Part shown: in pieces, positions 21,950-33,663 of the stretch
Numbering within the stretch: position 1 is the first letter of the stretch
How the letters are laid out: every line of letters begins with the position of its first letter
NCBI GenBank assembly: GCA_027625915.1
Contig: JANTQA010000008.1
Span: forward strand, 4,357,001 to 4,421,000
Source: Anaeramoeba flamelloides
Lineage: Eukaryota > Metamonada > Anaeramoebidae
Length of the DNA: 64,000 bases
Direction of reading: 5' to 3'
Notes under the pieces: model-generated
What the model saw: the letters and a program-made list of their open reading frames with translations, nothing else
Databases searched by the model: none
What the model was told of the DNA's origin: nothing
Position numbers and translations under genes: made by a program

Positions 21950-24900
21950 TTAATCACATTGTATTTGCACATCATATAAAGTTTTAGTCTCATGAGAAAA
22001 ATTTTGCAAAATAAAAACTTGATTTTTTTCATTAATTTCTTGCATATTTTCATTATAATACCCATTATATTTTGATAGAATTTTTGGAGGATTTTGATCA
22101 GTTTGTTTTTTATTTAATTTAATTGGTGTTGTTTGTGTGTTTTTATGATAACGTGGTTTAAAAAAGGGGTGATTCATCACTTGTGTTGGTGTTGTTCGCT
22201 GTCTAGGATTATAGTTTAATATTTTTAAAATAAGATCTCTAAATTGCAAATGTTCATAAATCATTGAATAATTAAATTCCTGTAAATTATAGTTTTGGGA
22301 TTTATTTTTTTTGATATTAATTTTTTTTTTTTTAATTTTTTCGTTATTTTTTAAATTGACATATTTTGCTTGATAAGATTTGTTTTGAAATTTTCTTGAA
22401 TTTATTTGAGGAATCCTTAGAATGTCGAAAAGATTGCGTTTTTTCATTTTTATTTTTATTTTTTTATTTTTATTTTGAATATTCTTCAATACCCATTTAT
22501 TATTTAAATCTTTTTCAAAAAATTTTGATGTACCAGGTGCGTTGTTTAATATTTCATCTGGTGGTATACCTAATAATTCCACAATTCTGACCATTTGTTC
22601 AAATTCATTTCTTCCTGGAAATAATGGTTTGCCTGTTCTCAATTCAACCAATATACACCCAAAGCTCCACATATCGATTCCATAGCTGTAGTCCATTTTC
22701 AACAATATCTCTGGTGATCTATAGAATCTACTCTGTATATAAGTGTGAATCTAATAATTAATTTAATTTAAGAATTAATATTTGATGCGAAATTATTAAT
22801 AATTTAATTAAATTTTGATGTGACATGATTTCAAAAATATTTTACTCATTTTTGAGAATCTAAAATTTTCAGAAAGTTGACAAATTTAAAAATTATTTCA
22901 CTGTTCTTTGTTCTTACGATTATGGTTAAAAAATCGATTCCAAAAATTTATACACCCAGCTAAAAATCAAAAATAGTCATTTTTTTCTGTTTTGGTAAAG
23001 CTTATTATTAAATCATATTAAAGTTACCTAGTATTGATGTTTTTATAAGTAATCATTTTGATCCAAAAATCACAAAATAAAAAAAATAACACAAAAAAAT
23101 AAAAATCTATATGTCCAAAATGACGAAACGAGCGGATAAAAAAAATAAGATTGTTAAATCTGTTGAAATTTTAATTAACAATAATTGATCGATCAAATGT
23201 TAAGATACCATCGACAAATTGTATGTGATTTTCCAATTTAACAAAACTCAGCACTAACCTTCTATCAACCATTTAAAAAAAAAGATTTCGATTGAACAAA
23301 ATAAAATACTATAATTGGAAAAATAGAAATGAAAACAAAACAGAAAAGTAAAAAAATTTTTAAAAAATAGTTGTACAAAAATCAAAATTATTTCCAAATT
23401 GAATGGAATTATAGTATTAATATTCTTGCCACTGTTTTAATGGTTTAAAAAAAATCGGACTTTTAGTTTATATTGGTTTAATATTAATGATTATAAAATA
23501 ATTATGTTAATTTTATGATAAACAGAATAAATTTGCAAAAGAGAGTTGAAAGATATTTTCCTTTTTTTTTCTCTTCTCTCGCTTTCTATTTTCAATTTTT
23601 AGACTCTTTATGATATTTTAGAAAACTCATTGGGTTTAAAAGGCTTGTAATAACTGCATCTATTTTAAATATGCTTTGAATTAGGAGAAACAAATTTAGT
23701 CACGAATTATTTGAATCAGAAAACACAAATTTAGTCACTTCAAAATTCTCTCTTTACTGGACCAAGTGTCCAACACTTAGTTCTTAACAATAAATCCAAA
23801 TAAAATAATAAATTAATATTTTTTTTTTTGTAGATTTGAATTGTTGAAATTTAAGAATGTTGTGAATTTTTTTTTGTTATTGGAATTTTGCATTTTGAGA
23901 TCCTCTTAATTTTTGAGTTTTTTAGAATTGTGATCATATAAATTTTTTTTATATTTGAATTTTTGTTTTTGAAGTTGAATTTTTTTTTATTTATATGGTT
24001 TTTTCATTTATGGGTATCATTTCCTTTTTTTTTTTTTTGCTAAAGATGTCCTGAGAATTTTTTTTTGTTTATTGAATTTTTTATATTTGAGATCTTTGAA
24101 CTTTTTTTTATTATTTGCATTTTTTAACATCGAGATTACTACAAATTTTTTTTTAAATTGAATTTTTTGCCAATGAGATCCTTAGAAATTATTTTTATTT
24201 GTTATTTGAATTTTGTCAATCAAAAGAAGTGTAATTTCATAATATATCCTTTTTGGTGACAGGCAACTTCTTGATCATGGAGCAAATCCATGGGAAGTGA
24301 ATTGTTCCTTAAGGGGTATATATTGTTTTTTCAATTATTGAGAGTACAAATAACGAAATGCTGTTTGTAAAATAAGGTTATTAGAGAATACTTGAAATTT
24401 TTTTTTCTTATAATTATTAATTGGAATTACCTTTATTTGTTGGAAAATCTTTAAAAAAATGTGGTATGGTTATAAATCCTATTTCTGTTTTTAATTATAT
24501 ACTTTTACTAAAATTTTGATGAATTGAGATTGTTTTTTGTGTTATTATTTAGAAATGATCAATCAGTTTTATTTCTTTGATCATATGTGAAAAATAGAGA
24601 AATAATAATAAAGTGTATTGATACTTTTAATCTTTGGATTTTTACGAACTCATTGAAATAATTAAGATTTGGTTATCAATTATTGATTAGGTATAATTAA
24701 ATTAAAAGGTATTTCTTTCTGTTTTCGGTTGAATTTCACATGTTTTAAAATACTATTTTGGGTGCATTTTTACTCAAATACTTTTGATAATTTTTCGATA
24801 TTTGTTTGTTAAGGGACTAATCTCTATTAATTTTTTCTTCCTAAATTTAATAGAGATTGAGAAAATTTTTTGCCAATTACCTGGATTTGATAAACCTGTT

Positions 24901-26967
24901 TATTTTCAATATTAAACATACTATTATTTTCCAATTGAAAAATGAAAATTTTTAGTTCAAATTCTCCAAAATATTATAATATGAATAATTAGTTGAAACC
25001 CCCTAAAATATTTAACTAATCGTTTAGAAATGATATTTTTAGACATTTCATTAAACTACTATAGTGAACTCTAAGAAAAAAATTTTACTCTGTTAATTTG
25101 GTTGTAACAGTAACAATTAATATATATTTTGGAAATTGAAATAAAAATTTTCATAATTAATTGGAAAATCACAGTATTTCTAAATAAGGAATCCTTAGTG
25201 AGAAATTGGTCAAAAAAAAAATAATAATAGAGACTCGTCCCTTAAAATAAAATGAAAAAAATTGATTTGAAATCAGAGTTTATAGTCTATTCACTTTTTA
25301 ACACAGACTAATATTAATCAAATAATGTACAAAAACATTTTTTTTGAAGACAATTCTTGAAAAAAAGATAATTTTTTTTTTGGATTTTTTTTGGGTTGAA
25401 AAAAAAAAGGATGTGTATTAATATTACCAATCTTTTTGTGTGTGTTATTGGTTTTTTTTAATGTAATGTTTTGGTTATTTTGTGTCTTATATGTAGACTT
25501 ATAATATGTGCTAAAAAGTCCGAGGTATGCAATAAAGAAATTATATTTTTTCAAGTCTGAAATAATTATGGTAATTTTTTTGGAAATAAAGTAGATTTTT
25601 TTTATTGAAAGTTATTTCATAACCTTCTGGTTTTATTTTTAAAAGTATTTTGTTTGTACATTTTCTACACAGACAATAAGATTTCTTTCTTTGAATAAAA
25701 TAATTTTTTTTTGAAAAAATCAGAAAAATAATTGAATTTTATTATAATATAGAAAGGGAGAAAAAAGGATCAAACTTTTTAAAAACGAAAATTTCATTTC
25801 TGAAACGAGTTATTAAAAATAAAGTCAGTTCCTATGTGTTATCAGATTTTTCCTTTGATTTTTTCAATTTCAAGATGCAAATTTTTTTTGAATTTGTAAT
25901 TAAATTTTCTAGAAGATTTTTTTAAGCTTACTGGTCACTTAATTGATACCAAAGAGAGGCTAAAGTGAATCCAAATTAAGATCAATTTTTGAAAGGCCAA
26001 CAATTCAGTTGAGTGTGTCATGATTAAAAGCCGATCAAGAGATCAAGAAATAAAAAATTAAAAAAAGAGTTGGGAAAATAAATGTACAAACCTTTTGGTT
26101 TTTTTCACAAGAAGAACCAAAATCAATAATTTTGACTTTCACTTTTCTGGGGTTTACAAGAAGGATATTTTCAGGTTTTAAATCACAGTGAATAATTCGA
26201 GCCTTTTTTGATTTTAAAAATTGCAAAGTTTCAACGATTTGAAGTGCCAACTGTTTGACAAGAACAATAGACAGCCCTTTTAATTTGGTTTTTTTTAAGA
26301 CTTCATATAAATTTAGGGATAATAGTTCAAAGACAAAACAAAGGTGGTTCCTAAATTTGAAAGAATCTATTAATCTTATAACATGGTATTTGTCTTCAGG
26401 ATCTGCTTGGTTAAGCTTTTCCAAAATTTGTTTTTCAATCAGGCCTTGTCGATAAAAGGCTGATTTGGATTTAATTATTTTGATCGCAACGTATTGTTGG
26501 TTTTCAAGATCATACGCTTGCACGACTTGGCCAAAGGATCCCTCGCCGATTGGGCAGACAATTTGATAAAGGCCAGCAAAGATTTCGTTTTCTTTAACGA
26601 CATAATTATAATTCTCATCATCGTACCCGTTGTTATACAGGGATAACGATCCTTGCCCTTGGCTTTGTAACTCTTTTTTTCTTTTTTTTTCATAATATTT
26701 CTTGTTGATCTCCTTATAGGTTTCTAATAACCGCACACTCAACTTAATTGCTGGCCTTTCAAAAAGTGATCTTGCTTGGGGTTCGCTTTCGGAGAGATTT
26801 TGTGAGCTTTTCGAACGTGTGGTTCCTTGTGAACTTTCTGAAGAAATTGAATCATCAGAAGTATCAGAACCAGATGATTCTTTTGTATTTCGAGGTTTTG
26901 TACTTTTAATCAGTTCGTGGTTTGTCTCGTCTTTTTTTTGGTTTTCTTCTTCTTCCTCAAACAGCAT
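21950..26967 (-). CDS. DYRK1-type dual-specificity kinase, two exons
   Basis: Exons 26967-26092 and 22750-21950 (complement) join in phase 0 to 558 aa. DYRKs autophosphorylate a tyrosine and then phosphorylate Ser/Thr substrates. Residues 70-96 match the DYRK homology box (RPAIKLSVRLLETYKEINKK); YNNGYDDENYNYVVK at 111-125 is also a DYRK1 hallmark. Kinase motifs are GEGSFGQV 141-148, catalytic Lys163, HCDLKPEN 260-267 and DFGSSC 282-287. The activation loop reads IHTYIQSRFYRSPE: the tyrosine that is phosphorylated is kept (Y296), but the first Tyr of the YTY motif is His. The C-lobe ends at about FRDLILKILNYNPRQR and carries a long Lys/Asn-rich insert after the CMGC region. A Ser/Glu-rich tail of about 65 residues precedes the DYRK box. 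The start is the first ATG (26967); the frame stays open to an acceptor-like CCCCACAG near 27040, so a further 5' exon is possible. Confidence 0.9.
22927..23470. mobile_element. MITE family A, degraded copy
   Basis: Ends TTAAAAAATCGATTCCAAAA and ...CGGACTTTTAGTTTA are mutated versions of the family A ends. The interior keeps blocks such as AACAATAATTGATCGATCAA shared with 1048-1586. It is older than the other two MITE copies, judging by its divergence. Confidence 0.65.
23850..24320 (+). repeat. Degenerate ~43-bp tandem repeat ending in an ankyrin-like piece
   Basis: Units of about 43 bp resembling TTATTTGAATTTTTT...TTGAGATCCTTAG recur about six to eight times up to 24230. They are followed after ACAG by a frame reading QLLDHGANPWEVN (24257-24295), which has the LLxxGANP core of an ankyrin repeat. 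The same order (tandem units, then a decayed version of that piece) appears at 62040-62260. It may be a dispersed gene fragment with its intron. Confidence 0.5.
24809..25245. mobile_element. TTAA-flanked MITE, family E, copy 1
   Basis: TTAAGGGACTAATCTCTATT at the left is mirrored by AATAGAGACTCGTCCCTTAA at the right; 437 bp and non-coding. The same ends bound 34423-35363 and a worn copy at 42966-43146. TTAA target duplication is typical of piggyBac-class elements. Confidence 0.75.
25640..25925. repeat. Repeat family N, copy 2, downstream of DYRK exon 1
   Basis: Closely matches, in inverted orientation, 27290-27560 (for example TTGAATTTTATTATAATA...GGATCAAACTTTTTAAAAAC). Together they bracket DYRK exon 1. 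A more distant direct copy is at 6420-6730. Confidence 0.75.
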
Positions 26968-27289
26968 CACAAATTTGAAGGTTTTTTGATAATTTTTTGT
27001 TTGTAAATAATTTAACGATTTTTTTTGTAACAAAAATCTGTGGGGTAAATAAGTTTTGAGAGATAATGTTTGGTGTTTTTTGGAACAATTAATCGAGAAG
27101 AATGAAACAAAAAATCAAGATTATTTACTGAAAATCTAATTTGATAACAAAATGAAATTGTCTTATTCAAAAATGATTTGGTTCAAGAACACAATTCTAA
27201 AAACATTTTTTTTAAGAGAAAAGTTAATTTTGTAGTTAAAAATTCCATATTTTTTTTCCTTCAGTGAGGACTTTCGTTACAAGCAAACT

Positions 27290-27560
27290 AGAAAAAAAGT
27301 CTCATAGTAAATTCATTAACAGATTCAAAAAAAAATTTACATCTTCTAATTAAAAATCAAAGGAAAAATATGATTACATAAGAACTGACTTTATTTTTAA
27401 TAACTCGTTTCAGAAATGAAATTTTAGTTTTTAAAAAGTTTGCTCCTTTTTTCTCTCTTTTTCTATTATAATAAAATTCAATTTTTTTTCTGATTTTTTC
27501 AAAAAAAAATTATTTTATTCAAAGAAAGAAATCTTATTATCTAAAAAAGAAAGTCTCTAA
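27290..27560. repeat. Repeat family N, copy 3, inverted, upstream of DYRK exon 1
   Basis: Reverse-complement partner of 25640-25925, with roughly 250 bp of high identity. It lies some 320 bp upstream of the DYRK start codon. Confidence 0.75.
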
Positions 27561-27654
27561 AAATGCACTTGAAAAGTAAAACTCGCACAGTTTTAGAATA
27601 ATAATGAAAAAACAATCTACTTAAAGTCAGTTAAACTACCCTTTAGAGTATAAT

Positions 27655-28120
27655 ATATACTGTTGTAAAAATTAAGCCCGCAGAAAAGTTAAACATGTGT
27701 TTCAAAATAAAAAGTGTGTTTTTTTTTTATAGAAGACCTATACATTAACCGATCAAAGAAACCAACAATAAACCCTAATTAAATATAGTATTGATTTCTT
27801 AAAATTCTATTATTTATAAAGAAATTATAAAAATAAAAGATCAAATTACAAAATTTATCTTAAAAAATCGATTTAAATTTTCAAATTTTTAATTTCAAAA
27901 AAACAAAAAATCAAAAAAATTGAGACTATTATGAAAAATTTTCAACTAATTTAATTCCAAATTTAAATTTTACTTAAAAATATAAAGGGTTTACTTCCAA
28001 AATTGAATTGAACTTAGGTATACTATTCGGCAGTAAATTGGATGTTGCATTGGAATAAGATTGAAAAAAAAGCACGGATTGTATTTTGAAACATGGATTA
28101 TAGTTGTTGTACATGAATTA
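27655..28120. mobile_element. MITE family F, copy 1
   Basis: Aligns with the split copy at 34256-36400 through landmarks GATTAACCGATCAAAGAAAC-like (27758), ACTTAGGTATACTATT (28013) and AAAAAAAGCACGGAT (28066). The subterminal ATGTGTTTCAAAATA is mirrored by TATTTTGAAACAT near the other end. It is uninterrupted and serves as the empty-site reference for the nested copy. Confidence 0.65.
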
Positions 28121-28777
28121 TTTTGATCCCTGTAATTTTTTTATCTAAAGAACTGGTATACTTGATAAACAAATTCCTTTTGGAATTTTACAGATATGAA
28201 TTATTGTTATTAAAAGTTTGATCCTTGTTTCTCATTTTGGAAAAGTTCAAATTCGAGCATCTTTCTAAATATTTTAAAAAATGATTTTTTTTGAAAGAAG
28301 AAGGAAATCTTAATATCTATGAAGAAAGTATATAAATATACACTTTATAAATCAAGCTTCGAAGTCCAAAAATATTTCAGTATATAAAATCAACTTGGAT
28401 TCAAAAAAAATGATAATAATTATTTTAAACTTTAAAAAAACATCATTTTTTGAATCAAAGAACTGTTCAAGTAAATTTTTTCTGTTTTTAATAAAAAAAA
28501 AAATAGAAGAAAAATAGCCAACAAATCAGATTAAAATTTCGTATAATATACTTTTTAAATTTTGTAAAATTCAACATATTACTTAAAGATATAATTTTTC
28601 ATTTGATTCTTTTTATTCTATAGTTAATCTCCCCCATCTTACTTATTCCATATAGTTCAGAATACAGCCCGTTCCAGTTTTAAATCAATAACTTTCAATG
28701 AAATTATTGGAAAAAAAAAATCTCAAATTAAAGAGTATTTTTTGGAATTTTTTTTACACAAATAATTTTATTTACAC

Positions 28778-29147
28778 ACTAGAGTAAATATGGAATGCTG
28801 TAAAAAGTTGAGTTTTTACAATTTTAGAGATAAATTAAGACTTTCATGTAATTACCCGCAATTTCATAATAATAATAAAAATCACAGTTTTGATTTTTGG
28901 GATCAAAGGGATTTTAAAGATAAAATCGTTTGGTAAATACCAATACATTGTGTGAAAAATATTTTTTAAAAAAAAATTAAAAGATTGGTATTTACCAAAC
29001 GATTTTTGGATTAAAATTATTATAAGTCTATTAATATAATTAGGTATAATATTTGCTTAAATTAAATTGTTGGCAATTGCATGAAATCTATTATTTATCT
29101 CTAAAATTGTAAAGACCCCATTTTTTACAACATTCATATTTACTCTT
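28778..29147. mobile_element. Foldback MITE, family H
   Basis: ACTAGAGTAAATATGGAATG at the left mirrors CATTCATATTTACTCTTGT at the right; arms are about 80 bp. An inner inverted pair, AATCGTTTGGTAAATACCAA (28925) and its complement (28986), adds a second stem. A fragment of the same end is at 46022-46075. Confidence 0.75.
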
Positions 29148-29295
29148 GTGAATAGTTAGTATATAAAATTTTTGATTTAGTTTGAAATTTTTCTTGTGTG
29201 GTAATTTTAGGTAAAAATTTTTGTCATAGAAGTGAAACTGATAGTAACCCAAAAATTAAAAGATCCTATTGTTTTTTCCATTAGTTCTTGACTTT

Positions 29296-29856
29296 TTAAG
29301 GTTTACAATCCCTGAAATTTGAAAAAACTATTATCTTGTGCAGGATATGGCAGCATGCTAATTTGGTTTTTATCTGATCGGTCTTGAGCTTGTTATGTAT
29401 TTTAAGAGTTATTCAAAAGGGTAATTTTTGACAATTTATTTTTTATTTTTCCGAAATCTGAATTGAAGAGTGTAAGATCAAATACATCGAATGTAAGTTA
29501 TAAAAAATGTGATTTATGGGTTGTTGATTGAAATTTTTAATTAGGTTTAGTTTAATTTGGAGCTTTTAAAAAAAATTTTTTTTTTCATTAGGTTCATTGA
29601 CAAAAAAGTAGTACACAATTTTCTTATAAAACCTGAAAATCTTAATTTAATCTTAAATACCTACCAATACATTAAACTTACACCATTCAATTTCGATTTT
29701 GGAAAAAAAAAAAATAAATTGTCAAAAATTACCCTTTGAATAACTCTTAAAACACGTACCAAGCTCAAGATCGATTAGATAAAAAACAAATTAGCATGCT
29801 GCCATATCCTGCACAAAATAATATTTTTTTCAAATTTCAGGGATCGTAAACCTTAA
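29296..29856. mobile_element. Foldback element, family I, copy 1
   Basis: Arms of about 200 bp: TTAAGGTTTACAATCCCTGA at the left, TTCAGGGATCGTAAACCTTA at the right. GGATATGGCAGCATGCTAAT and its complement are embedded in the arms. A second, more diverged copy is at 52641-53202. The frame 29557-29739 across the spacer is not coding-like. Confidence 0.8.
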
Positions 29857-30823
29857 ATTCTGTTAAATGAATATAATTAAAAATTCAAATAATAAAAAAT
29901 ATATAAATTTGAATAAATTCGCTTATTTAAAAATATAAATATTTGGTTTTTTTATTTTGGATATTGGAAAAAAAATATTTATACATAATCATTAAACTTT
30001 CAAGAAAGTTAATATGTATTTTTAATAAAAATAAAAAAAACAATTGTTACTTATCTTAAATATTTTAATATTCAATTTATTGTTTTTGTAATTATTTAAA
30101 ATGAGATTAATTTTGAAATCGTAATTACATATACAAACAATAATGTTTTAGGAAAAGTGAAATTTCTAAAAAATCAAATGGTTTAGCAAATTTTTCTTTT
30201 AAATTTTCTAATTCTAAAAATGAACACATTAAATGATTTATTTACTAGAAATTTAATTGGTGGGTGGGTGAATTCGAATTATAAATGATACTCCATATCT
30301 GAAAAGTGAGAAAATGAGTTACTTTTTTTTATTTTGAAAGTGTCAGATTAATTTCTTCTTGTGTGCCTTTGGATTTATTTGTTAAATTGAAAAAATTGGG
30401 TAAAATCTATTGATTTTATTCAATCCTTTTATATTGTAAAAAAAGTACTTTTCAGTTTTCAAGAATAAAAAGGAATTAAGTAAAATCTAAGACTTTTCTC
30501 GATTCTTTTAAAATCCCGGAAACCTCTAGCACTTGATAAATACTTCACTAATTTCTAATTTTTAGTTTTAAAATTTGTAAAATAGAATCATAATTTTCTT
30601 TATCATTTATAAATTAAAATCTAAATACTATGAGTTTCTCTATTAAGATTAGTTATATTCCTTTCAAAAAAAAATGCCATGTTGCCTTTTGTAAAAAAAA
30701 AATCAGATCCACGTCCCCTTAATTAGAATTGGGATCAGCACCATAGAAAGAATAAATTATGTTAGTAAGTTGTTCAAATATCACCCCCCCCTTGAAAAAA
30801 ATTAAAACTTGGAGACTCTTCCT

Positions 30824-31048
30824 TTATTTGGTTTTTTTTATTTGGATTCTCAGAATACAAAAATTGGGTAATTCAAGAACTACACGATTTTTTCCCAAAA
30901 TTCTATTTTTTTTTTTTGGCAAATGAACGATTAGATTCAGAGATTGGTTTAAAATAGAATTTGGTATCTGTACTTGAACAATTTGTTCAAATTCTTCAAC
31001 ACTGTTATTGTTTACATTCTCTTTATATCCGCCTTGAAGAAAGTACAT
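30824..31048 (-). CDS. Small unassigned ORF, 74 aa
   Basis: Opens at a true ATG (31048) and reads MYFLQGGYKENVNNNSVEEF, with a less AT-biased first half, then a Lys-rich segment around an A tract. It lies upstream of the DYRK gene on the same strand, so it could be a 5' exon of that gene or a separate small gene. No family was recognised and no splice partner was proven. Confidence 0.25.
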   Translation of the reverse strand: MYFLQGGYKENVNNNSVEEFEQIVQVQIPNSILNQSLNLIVHLPKKKNRILGKNRVVLELPNFCILRIQIKKTK

Positions 31049-31847
31049 TGTTGTATTGTTGTTTTAAATCTTGATCTTTTTTATTTTTATTATTAACTTG
31101 GCTGTTCTTTTTATTGTTTTCTTTTTACTTCTTAACTGCTATTTTTAAAAAGAGGTGAGCTTTTCGAAATAAATATTTTCAATAATAAAGTTTTAAAATT
31201 CCGAGATCTGAAAAAATTCACATACAATTCAAAATCGAAAATAAAAAAACTTATATAAAAAAACAAAAATTATTTCAAGCACCTATTAATTTAAATCTGA
31301 TAAACAACAAATGTTTAAACAAAATTTCCAAATCAACAATTAAACACTTTAAAAAAAAATAAAAACCAAAAATAAATGCTAGTTCAAAACCTATGTAAGT
31401 AATGTGTGGATCAACAAATTACAACAATTAATCTTGAAGTTTTTGTAGCTATCAAAGGAATGTGTTCCAACTACTATTATCTGTGTTCCAAAATAAAACA
31501 TATACAATTTTTTCGATGTAAAATCGAATCTACTACCGAAAATATAAATAAGTTCAATTGAATTTGGAAGTTCAATTCCATGATATTTTCAGTAAAAAAT
31601 AATTTTGGACTGCAATTTGTACAAAATTTTTTTGTTCTTTTTCACATTTTTTTTAAAATTGTTTATTAAATTGATGATAAAAAGTAATATCAATAATTAA
31701 CTCTATTTTTAGAGACAAATTTGATAATTTGATCCTTCATTTTTGAAATTTTTTTTTAATAATAGAACTTTAAGAAACCAATACGATATTTTCTTATGGT
31801 TTATTTTCAGTTTCTTTGATGGTTCAAGGTATAGTCTTTCCAAAGCA

Positions 31848-32209
31848 TCGGTGAAATTTATTCAATATCAAATTTTGATGTTGATATAGATTTTTAAAAA
31901 GTTGAATAGGGGAATCAGAAAGTTCATACAGAAAATATTTTTTCCTAATGAGTTAATACTCAAGAATTTTTTCTGATTTTAAGAATTAAATTTTCAGAAA
32001 CCAAAATGACACTCAACCTCGAAAATTCATTTAGAAAGGGCAAAAAATTTACTCTGAAAAAAATGAATTTTTTTTTGATAATATCAGAAGATTATGTCTC
32101 ATATTAGCCCATTTATGAAAAAATATTTTCTGTATGAACTTTCTGATTCCCCTATTCAACTTTTTAAAAATCTATATCAACATCAAAATTTGATATTGAA
32201 AAAATTTCA
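31848..32209. mobile_element. Foldback MITE, family G
   Basis: Arms of about 90 bp: TGAAATTTATTCAATATCAA and GGGGAATCAGAAAGTTCATA at the left are mirrored by TATGAACTTTCTGATTCCCC and TTGATATTGAAAAAATTTCA at the right. Arm identity is high, so the insertion looks young. It lies 700 bp upstream of eL19. Confidence 0.85.
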
Positions 32210-32907
32210 TGGTAGCCTTGAAACAGCTGTTAATAAGAAAAAATAATTAGTTAGTTACAAAATGTAGGACCCAACACAAGAACTGTTTTTTTAATACTAT
32301 CTTTTGAGTATGGACTTTTCTTGAATTTAACAATTATTAAAAACTTGTTCAAAAAATTGACTATTTTTGAGGATCTACAAAAACACAAAAACAATTATTT
32401 CAATGTTAAAGTAGCTTCAATTTGTATTTGTTGGATTGATTGAAAATCATATAATGGATTATTATTTGAATTTAATTGGTTTCTTCTTTTTATTGATTTT
32501 ACTTTTCATTTTCAGTAAGGTTCCCTTATAAAATGCTTGTTTCGCTTTTTTTCCAAAACAGTAATTAACAAAAGATAAGATTTTGAATTTAATTGAAATT
32601 TTTGCAATTTACCTAAAAGTAAAATATTTGTGAACTGTCAAAAACTTGATCTCTTTTTATGAAAATCGAAAAGTGAAAAGTTGTTTAAATTACATGTTTT
32701 TAAAAGTTTAACTTGTAAAACAAACTTTTTAATTGAAAGTTGTTGAATTTTGATCTTGTAATTAGTTTCAAAATTTGGAACAATTTCAAAAAATCAAAAG
32801 TATAGTGATGTAAAAAAAGAGACTACAATTTTTGTGTTATTCTTGGATTAAAAAATAATTTTTCTTTTCATTTTTTTTCTTTGCTTTTTATTGTTTAATT
32901 TATTTTC

Positions 32908-33663
32908 ATGGTTTCCTTAAAACTCCAAAAAAGATTAGCATCATCCGTTCTTGGTGTTGGTAAAAGAAGAGTATGGTTAGATCCTAATGAAATCCAAACC
33001 ATCTCCATGTCGAACTCTAGAAGAAGCATTCGAAAGCTCCACCGTGATGGTTTAATCATCAAAAAGCCCGAAAATGCAGTATCCCGAACACGTTTCAGAA
33101 AAAGATTGATTGCCAAAAGAAAAGGAAGACACACAGGTTTGGGTAAAAGAAAAGGTACCAAAAAGACACGTATGCCACCAAAGATCTTGTGGATCAGAAG
33201 AATTCGAATCTTGAGAAGATTATTGAAGAAATACAGAGACTCTGGAAAAATCGATCGTCACACATACCACGAACTTTACTTGAAAGCAAAAGGTAATGAA
33301 TTCAAAAACAAAAGAAATTTGATTGAACACATCCACAGAGCTAAAGCTGAAAAGATCAGACAAGAGCAACTTGAACAACAAGCACAAGCACGAATCGAAA
33401 AGAGAAAGAGCGCCCGTGAAAGAAGAAACAAACGTGTCCTTGAAAAGAGAGAAAAGTTTATGACCACCAATTTACATAAAGACTTAGACAAGGGAATGGT
33501 GGTTGAAAAAACAAAAAAGAAACAACAACCAAAAAAAAAACAACAACCAAAAAAGAAACAAGAAACAAAAAAGAAACAACAACCAAAGAAAAAAGAACAA
33601 CCAAAGAAGAAACAACAACAACCAAAAAAGAAACAGCAACAAAAAAAAAAAGGCAAAAAGTAA
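32908..33663 (+). CDS. RPL19: 60S ribosomal protein eL19 (RPL19)
   Basis: Structural protein of the large ribosomal subunit, 251 aa, intronless. The N-terminal core is unmistakable: [92 protein letters not shown]. The core and the basic helix run to about residue 190. After that comes a repeat tail of KKKQQP-type units to the end. The family is usually about 145-200 aa, so the tail of about 55 residues is an extension. The ATG at 32908 follows a pyrimidine/AT-rich leader and gives the conserved [11 protein letters not shown] start. Base composition is clearly less AT-rich than the flanks, as expected of a highly expressed gene. Confidence 0.97.
   Translation: MVSLKLQKRLASSVLGVGKRRVWLDPNEIQTISMSNSRRSIRKLHRDGLIIKKPENAVSRTRFRKRLIAKRKGRHTGLGKRKGTKKTRMPPKILWIRRIRILRRLLKKYRDSGKIDRHTYHELYLKAKGNEFKNKRNLIEHIHRAKAEKIRQEQLEQQAQARIEKRKSARERRNKRVLEKREKFMTTNLHKDLDKGMVVEKTKKKQQPKKKQQPKKKQETKKKQQPKKKEQPKKKQQQPKKKQQQKKKGKK

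Larger units (their letters stand above)
22751..26091 (-). other. DYRK gene intron (3.3 kb)
   Basis: On the minus strand it opens GTTTGTAC and closes TTATTAG, joining CEKNQK to IHTYIQ exactly as in DYRK1 kinases. It contains a degraded family A MITE (22927-23470), a tandem-repeat tract with an ankyrin-like end (23850-24320), family N sequence (24590-24780, 25640-25925) and a TTAA element (24809-25245). Confidence 0.85.
26968..32907. other. Intergenic, divergent DYRK and eL19 genes
   Basis: A 5.9-kb repeat-rich gap that contains both genes' promoters, not recognisable by motif. Elements inside are N (27290-27560), F (27655-28120), H (28778-29147), I (29296-29856) and G (31848-32209). One weak minus-strand ORF lies at 30824-31048. 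No other gene was seen. Confidence 0.65.

Noticed and set aside
29557-29739. 60-codon frame
   Set aside because: It spans the spacer and right arm of foldback element I; the palindrome explains it.
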